Shown piece after piece: positions 1-7,468 of a stretch of 64,000 nt of DNA (position 1 is the stretch's first letter; every line of letters starts with the position of its first letter). Below the pieces are notes generated by a model. It was not told the DNA's origin. It saw nothing but the letters and a program-made list of their open reading frames with translations, and made no database searches. Where the stretch lies: assembly GCF_001658025.2 (NCBI RefSeq), contig NZ_CP014007.2, positions 2,046,001-2,110,000 on the forward strand, in the 5' to 3' direction. A program made the translations under genes and the position numbers. This DNA comes from Kosakonia oryzae. GTDB taxonomy: Bacteria; Pseudomonadota; Gammaproteobacteria; Enterobacterales; Enterobacteriaceae.

Positions 1-434
1 TATAAATACTTACTTGGTCGACATTATTGTTATCGCTTTCTAAAATGAGGGAGCTTAATTCGTCATCTTGGTATGCTTCTAACGAAACATTAGGGCCAAT
101 ATTTAATATTTTTTTCGCAAGTCTCTCCGCAGCATTTCTTTTTGTAAAACTATCATTAAAGCTATGGGCGTCGTGTCGTGAAGCATCTTGATTCCATGAA
201 ACTTGTTTATCTTTTGACGAAGTGTGTTTTTTAGCTGCTATATGTATATGTCTTTGTGTATTGGTATTTGTGTTTGCCGGGTCTACTCGGTAGTAAAGTC
301 CAGAGTTTGAATCTTCCTTCCAGCTTTCGGTAGTAATGCTAAGAACTTCAATTTCATCATTGAGAATGATTTGAGCCGTTAAAACATAGCCCTCAGGTAA
401 GCCGTCAGTAATCTCAGTCAACATACTCATCATC
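1..434 (-). CDS. Partial hypothetical prophage protein (DUF6367-like)
   Basis: A leftward reading frame is open from an ATG at 432-434 to the window edge, about 144 codons without a stop, so its C-terminus is missing. An AAGGA stands just before the start; ATG codons at 429-431 and 423-425 are alternatives. The middle of the protein carries RHIHIAAKKH and then WNQDASRHDAHSFND. This His- and Asp-rich pattern resembles the small DUF6367 proteins found in bacterial and phage genomes, whose function is unknown to me. The gene is AT-rich and points away from the lysis cassette, as expected for a moron or an early-region neighbour. The reading frame is directly seen; the family call is recollection and moderate at best. 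Confidence 0.6.
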
Positions 435-709
435 GATCCTTATTTGGCTGGTTTTGAAATGTAATTTTAGGTGTGATTCTTGGATTACTCGCTATCTCAC
501 TAGCTAAGATGATGGAGAGTAACCCTATGAAAATGAAGATAACAGAGAGCACAAAAGGACGCCATATTTCGATAACTAATTAAATGGCTAGTTTAGAGAA
601 CTTTTTAATTATAACTGAGCAAGCCATATCAAACCCTCACTTCTACTGAAGAGATAGGGTGTAAGAATTTAACCATCACAGCACCCCGTCTAATCGGAGG
701 TGAGAGACT

Positions 710-1033
710 ATGAAAATGCCTTACAAACAAGATTTCATTGCTGCTCTACTGGCTGCAAAAGAGCAGGGTATTGGCGCGATGCTGGCGTTTGCAATGGCGT
801 ATCTCCGGGGACGCTATAACGGCGGACCAATAATGAAAACGCTTATCGATGCCACCATGTGCGCGATGATCGCCTGGTTTGCCCGTGACCTGTTGGATTT
901 CTTCGGTCTGGCTAAAAACCTGTCGTATATCGCCAGTGTGTTTATTGGCTACGTTGGAACAGATTTTATCGGCGGCTTCATCAAACGCTTCGCCGCCAGA
1001 AAAGCAGGGGTGGATGATGCAAATCAGCAGTAA
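710..1033 (+). CDS. Phage holin, lambda/P21 family (Phage_holin_3 type)
   Basis: This 107-residue inner-membrane protein should accumulate in the membrane and open it at the programmed lysis time, letting the endolysin out or triggering it. The N-terminus ([19 protein letters not shown]) and the core around [16 protein letters not shown] are typical of the short holins placed before lysozyme genes in Enterobacter and Salmonella prophages. Hydrophobic segments lie at about residues 22-32, 46-63 and 70-90. A strong GGAGGTGAGAG site precedes the ATG. The stop overlaps the endolysin start, so the two are translationally coupled. Confidence 0.9.
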   Translation: MKMPYKQDFIAALLAAKEQGIGAMLAFAMAYLRGRYNGGPIMKTLIDATMCAMIAWFARDLLDFFGLAKNLSYIASVFIGYVGTDFIGGFIKRFAARKAGVDDANQQ

Positions 1034-1457
1034 AGGGATCGCCTTAATTAAGCAGTTTGAAGGTCTGCGGCTTACGGCATATCAGGACAGCGTCGGCGTG
1101 TGGACGATTGGTTATGGCTGGACGCAGCCGGTTGACGGTAAACCTATCTCTAAGGGGATGGTCATCAAGCCTGAAACCGCTGAGCGCCTGCTTAAAATTG
1201 GCATGGTAAGTTACGAAAATGACGTGTCGAAACTGGTGAAGGTGAAGCTGACTCAGGGGCAGTTTGATGCGCTGGTGTCGTTTGCCTACAATCTTGGATC
1301 GCGCGCACTTTCCAGGTCCACGCTCCTGAAAAAGCTAAATGCCGGTGATTACGATGGCGCAGCGGATGAATTTCCGCGCTGGAATCAAGCCGGTGGTAGG
1401 GAGCTTGCCGGACTGACCCGTCGCCGTGAGGCGGAGTTCGCTCTGTTCATATCGTGA
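1017..1457 (+). CDS. Phage endolysin, T4-type lysozyme (GH24)
   Basis: The product is a muramidase of about 146 residues that cleaves the glycan strand of peptidoglycan. The GH24 catalytic signature Glu-x8-Asp-x5-Thr is intact near the N-terminus: E of KQFEGL, D of YQDSV, T of WTIGYG. There is no signal peptide, so release depends on the holin. I chose the second of two adjacent ATGs (1014 and 1017), because AGGGG sits 6 bases before it; a longer frame upstream is only the holin gene read in another frame. It overlaps holin by 17 bases and its stop overlaps the GTG of Rz. Confidence 0.93.
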   Translation: MQISSKGIALIKQFEGLRLTAYQDSVGVWTIGYGWTQPVDGKPISKGMVIKPETAERLLKIGMVSYENDVSKLVKVKLTQGQFDALVSFAYNLGSRALSRSTLLKKLNAGDYDGAADEFPRWNQAGGRELAGLTRRREAEFALFIS

Positions 1458-1921
1458 TTGAGGCATTGTTAAAGCGCTACTGGCTCCAGTTATCGGCCAT
1501 AGCGTTGGTGGCAGTGCTCACCTTGTTCGCTAATCACTACCGTGAGAACGCGCTCGCCTACAAAGCGCAGCGTGATAAATCCACCAGCGATCTGAAGCTG
1601 GTTAAGGACACTATCACAGATATGCAGGTGCGTCAGCGTGAAGTTGCTGCGCTGGATGCGAAATATACCGGAGAACTGGCAAATGCACAGGCCACTATTG
1701 ATCAGCTTGAACGCGATGTTGCTGATGGCAAGCGTAGGTTGCGTCTCAACGCCACCTGTGGAAAGGACGGAGCGCCCGGCACCGGCGGCGTGGGCGATGC
1801 AACCAGCCCCAGACTTACAGACTCCGCTCAACGGGATTATTTCATCCTCAGAGAGCGTATCGCCGTAGTGACTAAGCAGGTCGGTTATTTGCAGCAGTAT
1901 ATAAGAGAGCAGTGCCAGTAA
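1454..1921 (+). CDS. Rz: Rz-like inner-membrane spanin (i-spanin)
   Basis: This 155-residue protein has one N-terminal membrane segment (about residues 12-27) followed by a long coiled-coil periplasmic part with heptad-like Leu/Ala spacing, the layout of Rz. With outer-membrane Rz1 it fuses inner and outer membranes in the last step of host lysis. It starts with GTG in a GTGA overlap with the endolysin stop. The middle (about residues 97-118) becomes Gly/Pro-rich, which is where the Rz1 frame is embedded. Order and size match lambda Rz. Confidence 0.88.
   Translation: MIEALLKRYWLQLSAIALVAVLTLFANHYRENALAYKAQRDKSTSDLKLVKDTITDMQVRQREVAALDAKYTGELANAQATIDQLERDVADGKRRLRLNATCGKDGAPGTGGVGDATSPRLTDSAQRDYFILRERIAVVTKQVGYLQQYIREQCQ
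1683..1868 (+). CDS. Rz1: Rz1-like outer-membrane lipoprotein (o-spanin), nested in Rz
   Basis: A second frame lies wholly inside Rz. From the ATG at 1683, preceded by GGAG 9 bases upstream, it reads a signal peptide ending in LMASVGC, a lipobox with the lipidated Cys at residue 20. A short Pro-rich mature part follows (TPPVERTERPAPAAW). Embedded, Pro-rich lipoproteins are the hallmark of Rz1 in lambdoid phages. An internal ATG at 1716 is an alternative start but would leave a very short signal peptide. Confidence 0.82.
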   Translation: MHRPLLISLNAMLLMASVGCVSTPPVERTERPAPAAWAMQPAPDLQTPLNGIISSSESVSP

Positions 1922-1935
1922 TTAAAAACTCTCAC

Positions 1936-1985
1936 AAATGTGATATCGATCACTGCCATTAGATTATAAGCAATATAATAATTTC
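1936..1985 (+). promoter_or_regulatory. Candidate class II CRP-dependent promoter
   Basis: AAATGTGATATCGATCACTG at 1936-1955 matches the CRP consensus across both TGTGA and TCAC half-sites with 6-base spacing. A TATAAT hexamer lies at 1974-1979. If transcription starts near 1986, the CRP site is centred at about -40, the class II position. The downstream gene begins at 2007. Confidence 0.5.
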
Positions 1986-2006
1986 CTTTTTTAAATAGAG
2001 GTTTTT

Positions 2007-2375
2007 ATGAAAATAATAGGAATTAATCAAGAAATTAGTAGTACAAGTCCTAATATGGGGGAACGCTATTTCGAGCTGGATGGTATACCAGATAGGGGGT
2101 GGCAGGATGTGTTCTTAGCTCTTCATAGGCAGTCTATGGATATGATGAAGCGTAACGTTAGGCTTCAAAATAATTGGGTTGTAGTCCAATGCCCCTTTGA
2201 AGAAATGCAACATCAAATCGATTCATTAAATGAAATTTGCAAAAAGGCAACTGAAGAAATTGAAGCTGCCAAAGTGCGCGCGGAAGAAGCTGAATTGAAA
2301 AGGCAGGAATTAGAACAAGAAAAAAGGGAAAATGCGATTGCGCATTTCAATAAACTAAAATTCAATAAAGAATAA
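2007..2375 (+). CDS. Hypothetical coiled-coil moron protein
   Basis: I do not recognise this 122-residue protein. Residues 1-70 look globular (FELDGIPDRGWQDVF and WVVVQCPFEEM are the most distinctive stretches). Residues 75-115 are a continuous charged helix rich in Glu, Lys and Ala, almost certainly a coiled coil. The gene is AT-rich compared with the flanking phage genes, has AGAGG before its ATG, and sits alone after the lysis cassette behind its own probable promoter, which are marks of a moron expressed in the lysogen. Confidence 0.7.
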   Translation: MKIIGINQEISSTSPNMGERYFELDGIPDRGWQDVFLALHRQSMDMMKRNVRLQNNWVVVQCPFEEMQHQIDSLNEICKKATEEIEAAKVRAEEAELKRQELEQEKRENAIAHFNKLKFNKE

Positions 2376-2448
2376 TTGGATCACAGCAGGCATTTACTGA
2401 GTGTCTGTGATAATGCTTTATTGAGATAAATCTTAGGCGTAATCTGTA

Positions 2449-2470
2449 ACCTCCGTTTATAAAAGGAGGT
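2449..2470 (+). promoter_or_regulatory. Hairpin sequestering a ribosome binding site
   Basis: ACCTCC at 2449-2454 is the exact complement of GGAGGT at 2465-2470, separated by a 10-base AT-rich loop. GGAGGT is the ribosome binding site of the gene starting at 2474, so a folded transcript would hide it. This could act as a thermometer-like or coupling device. Confidence 0.5.
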
Positions 2471-2473
2471 CAT

Positions 2474-2692
2474 ATGCTTGAAGGTTATTTTGATGGTACA
2501 GCTACAACCGAAGAAGAAGGCCATTCTAAACGACAAAGATTACTTGCTGTCCAGGCAGCACTAGAAATTGCAAAAGCTTCTGTGTCAGCGGCAACTGCAT
2601 TCAGCGGAGCGAAGTCTGGTTACGATTTAGATCACGTAACAAAAAAAATTGAAGCATTAGCCGATGTGATACAGACAGCACTGAAAAAATAA
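2474..2692 (+). CDS. Small hypothetical prophage protein
   Basis: This is a 72-residue protein of unknown function. It has an acidic N-terminus (TTEEEG) and then two Ala-rich amphipathic helices (about residues 22-48 and 54-72), with no membrane segment or signal peptide. The perfect GGAGGT ribosome binding site only 3 bases from the ATG is buried in a hairpin. A terminator follows directly, so the gene forms its own small unit between lysis and packaging genes. It could be a regulator or a toxin/antitoxin-like moron, but nothing in the sequence decides this. Confidence 0.65.
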   Translation: MLEGYFDGTATTEEEGHSKRQRLLAVQAALEIAKASVSAATAFSGAKSGYDLDHVTKKIEALADVIQTALKK

Positions 2693-2701
2693 CTGAACCT
2701 A

Positions 2702-2731
2702 AGCCACTGGCATTCGTTAGTGGCTTTTTTA
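2702..2731 (+). terminator. Rho-independent terminator
   Basis: GCCACT and AGTGGC pair around a short loop and are followed by seven Ts. It ends the small transcription unit at 2474-2692. Confidence 0.85.
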
Positions 2732-3030
2732 TTGCGCTTCCCATGCGTTAAACAACCGAGAGTATTTCAGCCGTGAGCCTGGGTAATGCTGTTTTCTCGG
2801 GCGGTTGTCTCATGCGACAGGCACATATCTGAAAGGAAATAACCACGATCCTGCCTGACTTTGGTGATCCAACAGAAAAAATCCGGTTTTGCCATTTGGA
2901 CGTCTGTATCGCACTCGGTTGGGTGTTTTTTTTGGCCGTCTAAACGTCCAAAATGGTGTTATTTATGTCAAATCTCACTTTAAATACGAATAATTATCAT
3001 TTAGGTACTCCCGGAGGGGGTCCATGCCAC

Positions 3031-3048
3031 GGGGCGGCGAGGTCGCGG
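3031..3048 (+). other. cos: Lambda-type cos (packaging) site core
   Basis: GGGGCGGCGAGGTCGCGG nearly repeats the lambda cosN core (GGGGCGGCGACCTCGCGG) and has its imperfect dyad symmetry. It lies 113 bases before the small terminase gene, where lambda has cos. The surrounding 2732-3160 contains no gene. It holds GC-rich short repeats (CCGGAGGGGG, GCGGAAAGCGGC) that could include terminase binding sites. Confidence 0.75.
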
Positions 3049-3160
3049 AAAGCGGCTGGTTTTCGTGATCTATGGTCATCATCATCATGTGCGCAGGTTA
3101 TTGATTTTTAATCTGCCCGATTTTCAATGATGTCGAATTGTTCAAAAAGTGTTCACCATC

Positions 3161-3649
3161 ATGGACCAGGAAATTGCAGCGTTAAAGCTCAACATCAACC
3201 AGCTCGCGGGTATCACCGGCGTGCACCGCCAGACAGTCGCCGCGCGGCTGAAAAATGTCAGCCCGGCCCCCGGCAGTAACAGCAAGCTAAAACTTTATCT
3301 CGTCACTGACATCCTGTGCGAACTGATGATCCCGACGGTATCCGCCAGTCTTGAGGATATGCCGCCAGGCGACCGGCTTGCACACTGGAAAGCTGAAAAC
3401 GAGCGGCTGAAATTCGAGGTCGATACAAAGCAGCTCATACCGGCTGAAGATGTTGCCCGTGAGTTTTCATTAATGGCGAAAGCCGTCGTTATGGTGCTTG
3501 AAACACTCCCGGACATCCTTGAACGCGACTGCGCGCTGACGCCGGTTGCGGTCTCCCGCGTGCAGAGCGTGATTGATGATCTGCGCGACCAGGTGGCACA
3601 AAAAGTGATGGACGCCGAACCAGAGGAGGAAGAGCCAGAGGAGGACTGA
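3161..3649 (+). CDS. Terminase small subunit (Nu1-like, DUF1441 type)
   Basis: The product is the DNA-recognition subunit of the packaging terminase. The N-terminus (LNINQLAGITGVHRQTVAARL) is a winged-helix/MerR-like DNA-binding segment like that of lambda Nu1. The C-terminus is very acidic (EEEEPEED) and should contact the large subunit. The ATG at 3161 starts the conserved MDQEIAALKLN; a GTG at 3149 is possible, and neither has a strong ribosome binding site. The stop TGA overlaps the ATG of the large subunit by one base. Confidence 0.88.
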   Translation: MDQEIAALKLNINQLAGITGVHRQTVAARLKNVSPAPGSNSKLKLYLVTDILCELMIPTVSASLEDMPPGDRLAHWKAENERLKFEVDTKQLIPAEDVAREFSLMAKAVVMVLETLPDILERDCALTPVAVSRVQSVIDDLRDQVAQKVMDAEPEEEEPEED

Positions 3650-5757
3650 TGGCCAAACGGGCATCTGCCAGGGTGATCCGCCGCGATGTCTCCGGCATTT
3701 TACGTGCCCCGCGTCGTATGAAGGTGGCTGATGCGGTCAGTTCATACATGCGTGTGCCGATGGGCGCGGGTAACTCCGTTCCGTGGGATCCTAATCTTGC
3801 TCCCTATATTATCGAGCCGATGAATTGCCTTGCGTCCAGGGAATACGATGCGGTGGTGTTTGTCGGGCCTGCACGAACCGGCAAAACCATCGGCCTGATT
3901 GATGGCTGGATTGTATATAACATCGTCTGCGATCCGGCGGACATGCTGGTGATTCAGGTTTCAGAGGAGAAAGCGCGGGAACACTCCAAGAAACGCCTCG
4001 ACCGCACCTTCCGCTGCAGCCCGGAGGTTAAATCACGGCTGAGTCCCCGCCGCAATGACAACAATGTCCATGACCGGACATTCCGGGCAGGTAACTACCT
4101 GAAACTCGGCTGGCCATCGGTCAATATCATGTCATCGTCGGATTATAAAAGCGTGGCCTTAACCGACTATGACCGCTTCCCCGAAGACATTGACGGGGAG
4201 GGCGATGCATTTTCCCTCGGTTCAAAGCGCACGACCACGTTTATGTCCGGCGGCATGACGCTCGTGGAAAGTTCACCCGGGCGCGACATTCGCGACACAA
4301 AATGGCGACCAGCAACCGCACATGAAGCGCCGCCAACAACCGGCATCTTGTCCCTGTTCAACCGTGGCGATCGCCGTCGCCTGTACTGGCAGTGCCCGCA
4401 TTGCCACGAATATTTTCAGCCAGAAATTGCCAATATGACCGGCTACAGGGAATCGCCTGATCCCGTTCTGGCAAGTGAAGCCGCTTATCTCCAGTGCCCG
4501 GCATGCCAGGGAAAAATTACACCAGAGATGAAGCGCGATCTGAACATCCGGCATGTCTGGCTTCGCGACGGGGAAAAAATAGACCGGGACGGTAACCGGT
4601 ATGGCGAACCGCGTCGCTCACGTATTGCTTCCTTCTGGATGGAGGGACCGGCAGCGGCTTACCAGACGTGGGCGCAGATGATTTACAAATTCCTGACAGC
4701 AGAGCAGGAGTATGAAGCAACACAGAGCGAAGAGACGTTAAAAACGGTGGTAAACACCGACTTTGGGCGGCCCTATCTCCCGCGCGCCAGCATGGAGCAG
4801 CGTAAAAGCGAACTGCTGGAGCAGCGGGCGGAGATTGTACCGAAACGGTCCGTCCCGGATGGCGTGTGTTTTATTGCGGCAACCGTCGATGTGCAGGCCG
4901 GGAAAAACCGCCGTTTCGTGGTTCAGGTCATGGGCTACGGTGCGCAGGGTGAGCGCTGGATTGTTGATCGCTACAACATCCGCCAGTCACTGCGCATTAA
5001 CGGTGACGGTGAAAGTTATCAGGTTGACCCGTCGGGTTACCCGGAGGACTGGGATTTGCTTTTGAGCGATGTGTTTGAAAAATCCTGGCCGCTTGCCAGT
5101 GACCCGACAAAACGCATGCGGCTTATGGCAATGGCCGTTGACTCCGGTGGGGAGGATGGTGTTACCGACAACGCGTACAAATTCTGGCGTAAGTGCCGCC
5201 GGGAAGGCCTTGGCAAACGGGTGTTCCTGTTCAAAGGGGACAGCCAGCGCCGGGCTAAATTGATCTCCCGGACTTTTCCGGATAACACCGGAAGGACCGC
5301 GCGCCGGGCTAAAGCCGCCGGTGATGTTCCGCTTTATCTGCTCCAGACCGACTCCCTTAAGGATCGTGTGAATAACGCCCTGTGGCGGGACTCGCCGGGG
5401 CCGGGTTACGTCCATTTTCCTGAATGGCTGGGAGCGTGGTTTTACGACGAACTGACTTATGAGGAGCGTTCTGCTGATGGCAAATGGAGCAAACCCGGAC
5501 GAGGCGCGAACGAAGCCTTTGACCTGCTGGTCTACGCCGATGCACTGGCGATCCTTCACGGCTACGAAAAGATTAAATGGCCGGATGCGCCAGACTGGGC
5601 ACGGCGGGAAACGTGGCTGGAGGACGCGCCGCCGGAAACTGGCGAAGCGACATCCCCGGCGACTGCGACACCCGATCCGGTAGCCAAAACCCGGCGCAAG
5701 AAGCCGCAATCTGAAACAGAAAACAATCCGTGGGCTACGTCAGGAGGCTGGCTGTGA
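3649..5757 (+). CDS. Terminase large subunit (GpA family)
   Basis: The 702-residue packaging motor and nuclease cuts cos and pumps DNA into the prohead. A Walker A motif GPARTGKT lies at residues 73-80, with an acidic Walker B-like stretch (VALTDYDRFPEDIDGEG) about 95 residues later. A zinc-ribbon-like CPHC...CPAC pair is near residues 247 and 285. Asp-rich segments in the C-terminal half (ATVDVQ, AVDSGG) fit the endonuclease domain. The C-terminal tail is polar and probably binds the portal. Length matches phages of the lambda gpA class. Confidence 0.94.
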   Translation: MAKRASARVIRRDVSGILRAPRRMKVADAVSSYMRVPMGAGNSVPWDPNLAPYIIEPMNCLASREYDAVVFVGPARTGKTIGLIDGWIVYNIVCDPADMLVIQVSEEKAREHSKKRLDRTFRCSPEVKSRLSPRRNDNNVHDRTFRAGNYLKLGWPSVNIMSSSDYKSVALTDYDRFPEDIDGEGDAFSLGSKRTTTFMSGGMTLVESSPGRDIRDTKWRPATAHEAPPTTGILSLFNRGDRRRLYWQCPHCHEYFQPEIANMTGYRESPDPVLASEAAYLQCPACQGKITPEMKRDLNIRHVWLRDGEKIDRDGNRYGEPRRSRIASFWMEGPAAAYQTWAQMIYKFLTAEQEYEATQSEETLKTVVNTDFGRPYLPRASMEQRKSELLEQRAEIVPKRSVPDGVCFIAATVDVQAGKNRRFVVQVMGYGAQGERWIVDRYNIRQSLRINGDGESYQVDPSGYPEDWDLLLSDVFEKSWPLASDPTKRMRLMAMAVDSGGEDGVTDNAYKFWRKCRREGLGKRVFLFKGDSQRRAKLISRTFPDNTGRTARRAKAAGDVPLYLLQTDSLKDRVNNALWRDSPGPGYVHFPEWLGAWFYDELTYEERSADGKWSKPGRGANEAFDLLVYADALAILHGYEKIKWPDAPDWARRETWLEDAPPETGEATSPATATPDPVAKTRRKKPQSETENNPWATSGGWL

Positions 5758-5969
5758 ACCAGAGTGATATTGAGGCCATGATCCAGCGTTATACCGACGC
5801 AGAAATGGCGGTGCTGGGCGGCAAGTCCATCACCTTTAACGGGCAACAGATGAGCTTTGAAAATCTTGCTGAGATCCGCAAGGGGCGGCAGGAATGGGAG
5901 CGTCGTCTGGCCACCATCAGTAACAAGCGCCGGGGCAATCCGGGCTACAAACTGGCGAGGTTCGGATGA
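5754..5969 (+). CDS. gpW-family head-tail joining protein
   Basis: This 71-residue protein should seal the portal after DNA packaging and form the platform for tail attachment. It starts at GTG 5754, giving MNQSDIEAMIQRYTDAEMAV, because AGGAGG lies just upstream and the GTG overlaps the terminase TGA. A longer frame would run into the terminase gene. The GGKSITFNGQQMSFENLAEI motif is typical of lambda gpW homologues. It sits exactly between terminase and portal, as in lambda. Confidence 0.9.
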   Translation: MNQSDIEAMIQRYTDAEMAVLGGKSITFNGQQMSFENLAEIRKGRQEWERRLATISNKRRGNPGYKLARFG

Positions 5970-7468
5970 CCATTCTGGACGATGCAATCGGCATATTTTC
6001 TCCGGCATGGAAAGCGTCACGGCTGCGGGCCAGGGCAGTTATTCAGGCATACGAGGCGGCCCGGCCGTCACGGACACACAAGGCCCGCCGGGAAAATCGC
6101 TCGGCTAACCAGTTGAGCCAGATGGGGGCGGCCTCTCTGCGTGAGCAGGCCCGCTGGCTGGATAACAATAACGATCTGGTGATCGGCATCTTCGACAAGC
6201 TCGAAGAGCGGGTTGTGGGTGCCAACGGGATCGTTGTTGAGCCTCACCCGAAAATGAGCAACGGGAAGATTGCCAAAAAGCTGGTGGTGGATATCCGTAA
6301 AAAATTTGCCGAATGGTCCGTTAAGCCTGAGGTCACCGGCCAGTTTACCCGCCCCATGCTGGAGCGGCTCATGCTCCGCAGCTGGCTGAGGGATGGTGAA
6401 GTGTTTGCCCAGATGGTCAGCGGTACCGGCAACAGCCTTGTTCCGTCTGCACGGATCCCGTTCTGGCTTGAGGCGCTTGAGGCGGATTTTGTCCCGATGA
6501 CCAGTGACGAATCCCTGAAACTGAGCCAGGGCGTTTTTCTGGATGACTGGGGACGCCCGAAAGCGTACCAGGTTTATAAAATCCTGCCCGTTACCGGGAA
6601 GCAACTCGATACGAAGAACGTTGATGCAGAAAACATGCTGCACCTGAAGTATACCCGCCGTCTACATCAGACCCGTGGCAATTCGTTGCTCTCCGGCGTG
6701 CTGATGCGGCTCAGCGCACTGAAAGAGTATGAGGATTCGGAGCTGATTGCCGCCCGGATTGCCGCCGCGCTGGGGATGTATATCAAAAAAGGGGACGGGC
6801 AAAGCTACGACGAAGACAGCGCCGGAAAGGATGACCGCGAGCTGATGATCCAGCCGGGCATGCTGTATGACGACCTGCAACCGGGTGAAGAGATTGGCAT
6901 GATTAAATCAGACCGCCCCAATCCGAACCTGGAAACATTCCGCAACGGGCAGCTGCGTGCCGTCGCCGCCGGAACCCGCCTCAGCTTTTCGAGTACCGCA
7001 CGAAACTACAACGGCACCTACAGCGCGCAGCGGCAGGAGCTGGTGGAGTCCACAGATGGCTATCTCATCCTGCAGAACTGGTTTATTGGCGCGATAACCC
7101 GCCCCATGTACCGGGCCTGGCTGAAAATGGCTGTGGCCTCCGGCGAAATCACGGTACCGCGCGGCACGGACATGGACACGCTTTATAACGCGGTTTATTC
7201 CGGCCCGGTGATGCCGTGGATTGACCCGGTCAAAGAGGCAAACGCCTGGAAAACACAAATCAGGGGTGGCGCGGCGACGGAATCTGACTGGGTGCGTGCC
7301 AGCGGGCGCAATCCGGACGATGTCAAAGCGCGCCGGAAGGCAGAAATCGATGAAAACAAAGAACTGGGGCTGGTGTTTGATACAGACCCTTCCAACGATA
7401 AAGGAGGCACCAGTGCCGAAGTCAAAGAACCGGGCGCCCCACCGTCCGAAAGCCAGCGCAAGAAGTAA
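5966..7468 (+). CDS. Phage portal protein (lambda gpB family)
   Basis: A 500-residue subunit of the dodecameric portal ring through which DNA enters and leaves the head. The N-terminal NNDLVIGIFDKLEERVVG and the central SSTARNYNGTYSAQRQELVE are characteristic of the Phage_portal_2 family. It begins in an ATGA overlap with the gpW stop. The 3' end overlaps the start of the protease-capsid gene by 56 bases in another frame, so coding is very compact here. Confidence 0.93.
   Translation: MTILDDAIGIFSPAWKASRLRARAVIQAYEAARPSRTHKARRENRSANQLSQMGAASLREQARWLDNNNDLVIGIFDKLEERVVGANGIVVEPHPKMSNGKIAKKLVVDIRKKFAEWSVKPEVTGQFTRPMLERLMLRSWLRDGEVFAQMVSGTGNSLVPSARIPFWLEALEADFVPMTSDESLKLSQGVFLDDWGRPKAYQVYKILPVTGKQLDTKNVDAENMLHLKYTRRLHQTRGNSLLSGVLMRLSALKEYEDSELIAARIAAALGMYIKKGDGQSYDEDSAGKDDRELMIQPGMLYDDLQPGEEIGMIKSDRPNPNLETFRNGQLRAVAAGTRLSFSSTARNYNGTYSAQRQELVESTDGYLILQNWFIGAITRPMYRAWLKMAVASGEITVPRGTDMDTLYNAVYSGPVMPWIDPVKEANAWKTQIRGGAATESDWVRASGRNPDDVKARRKAEIDENKELGLVFDTDPSNDKGGTSAEVKEPGAPPSESQRKK

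Noticed and set aside
480..582. Short rightward frame ending in MKMKITESTKGRHISITN
   Set aside because: It has a GGAG before one internal ATG but would encode only 18 residues (or about 36 with an unsupported start); more likely a remnant.
632..659. Hairpin CCCT...AGGG before the holin gene
   Set aside because: Imperfect with internal mismatches and no U-run; not convincing as a terminator.
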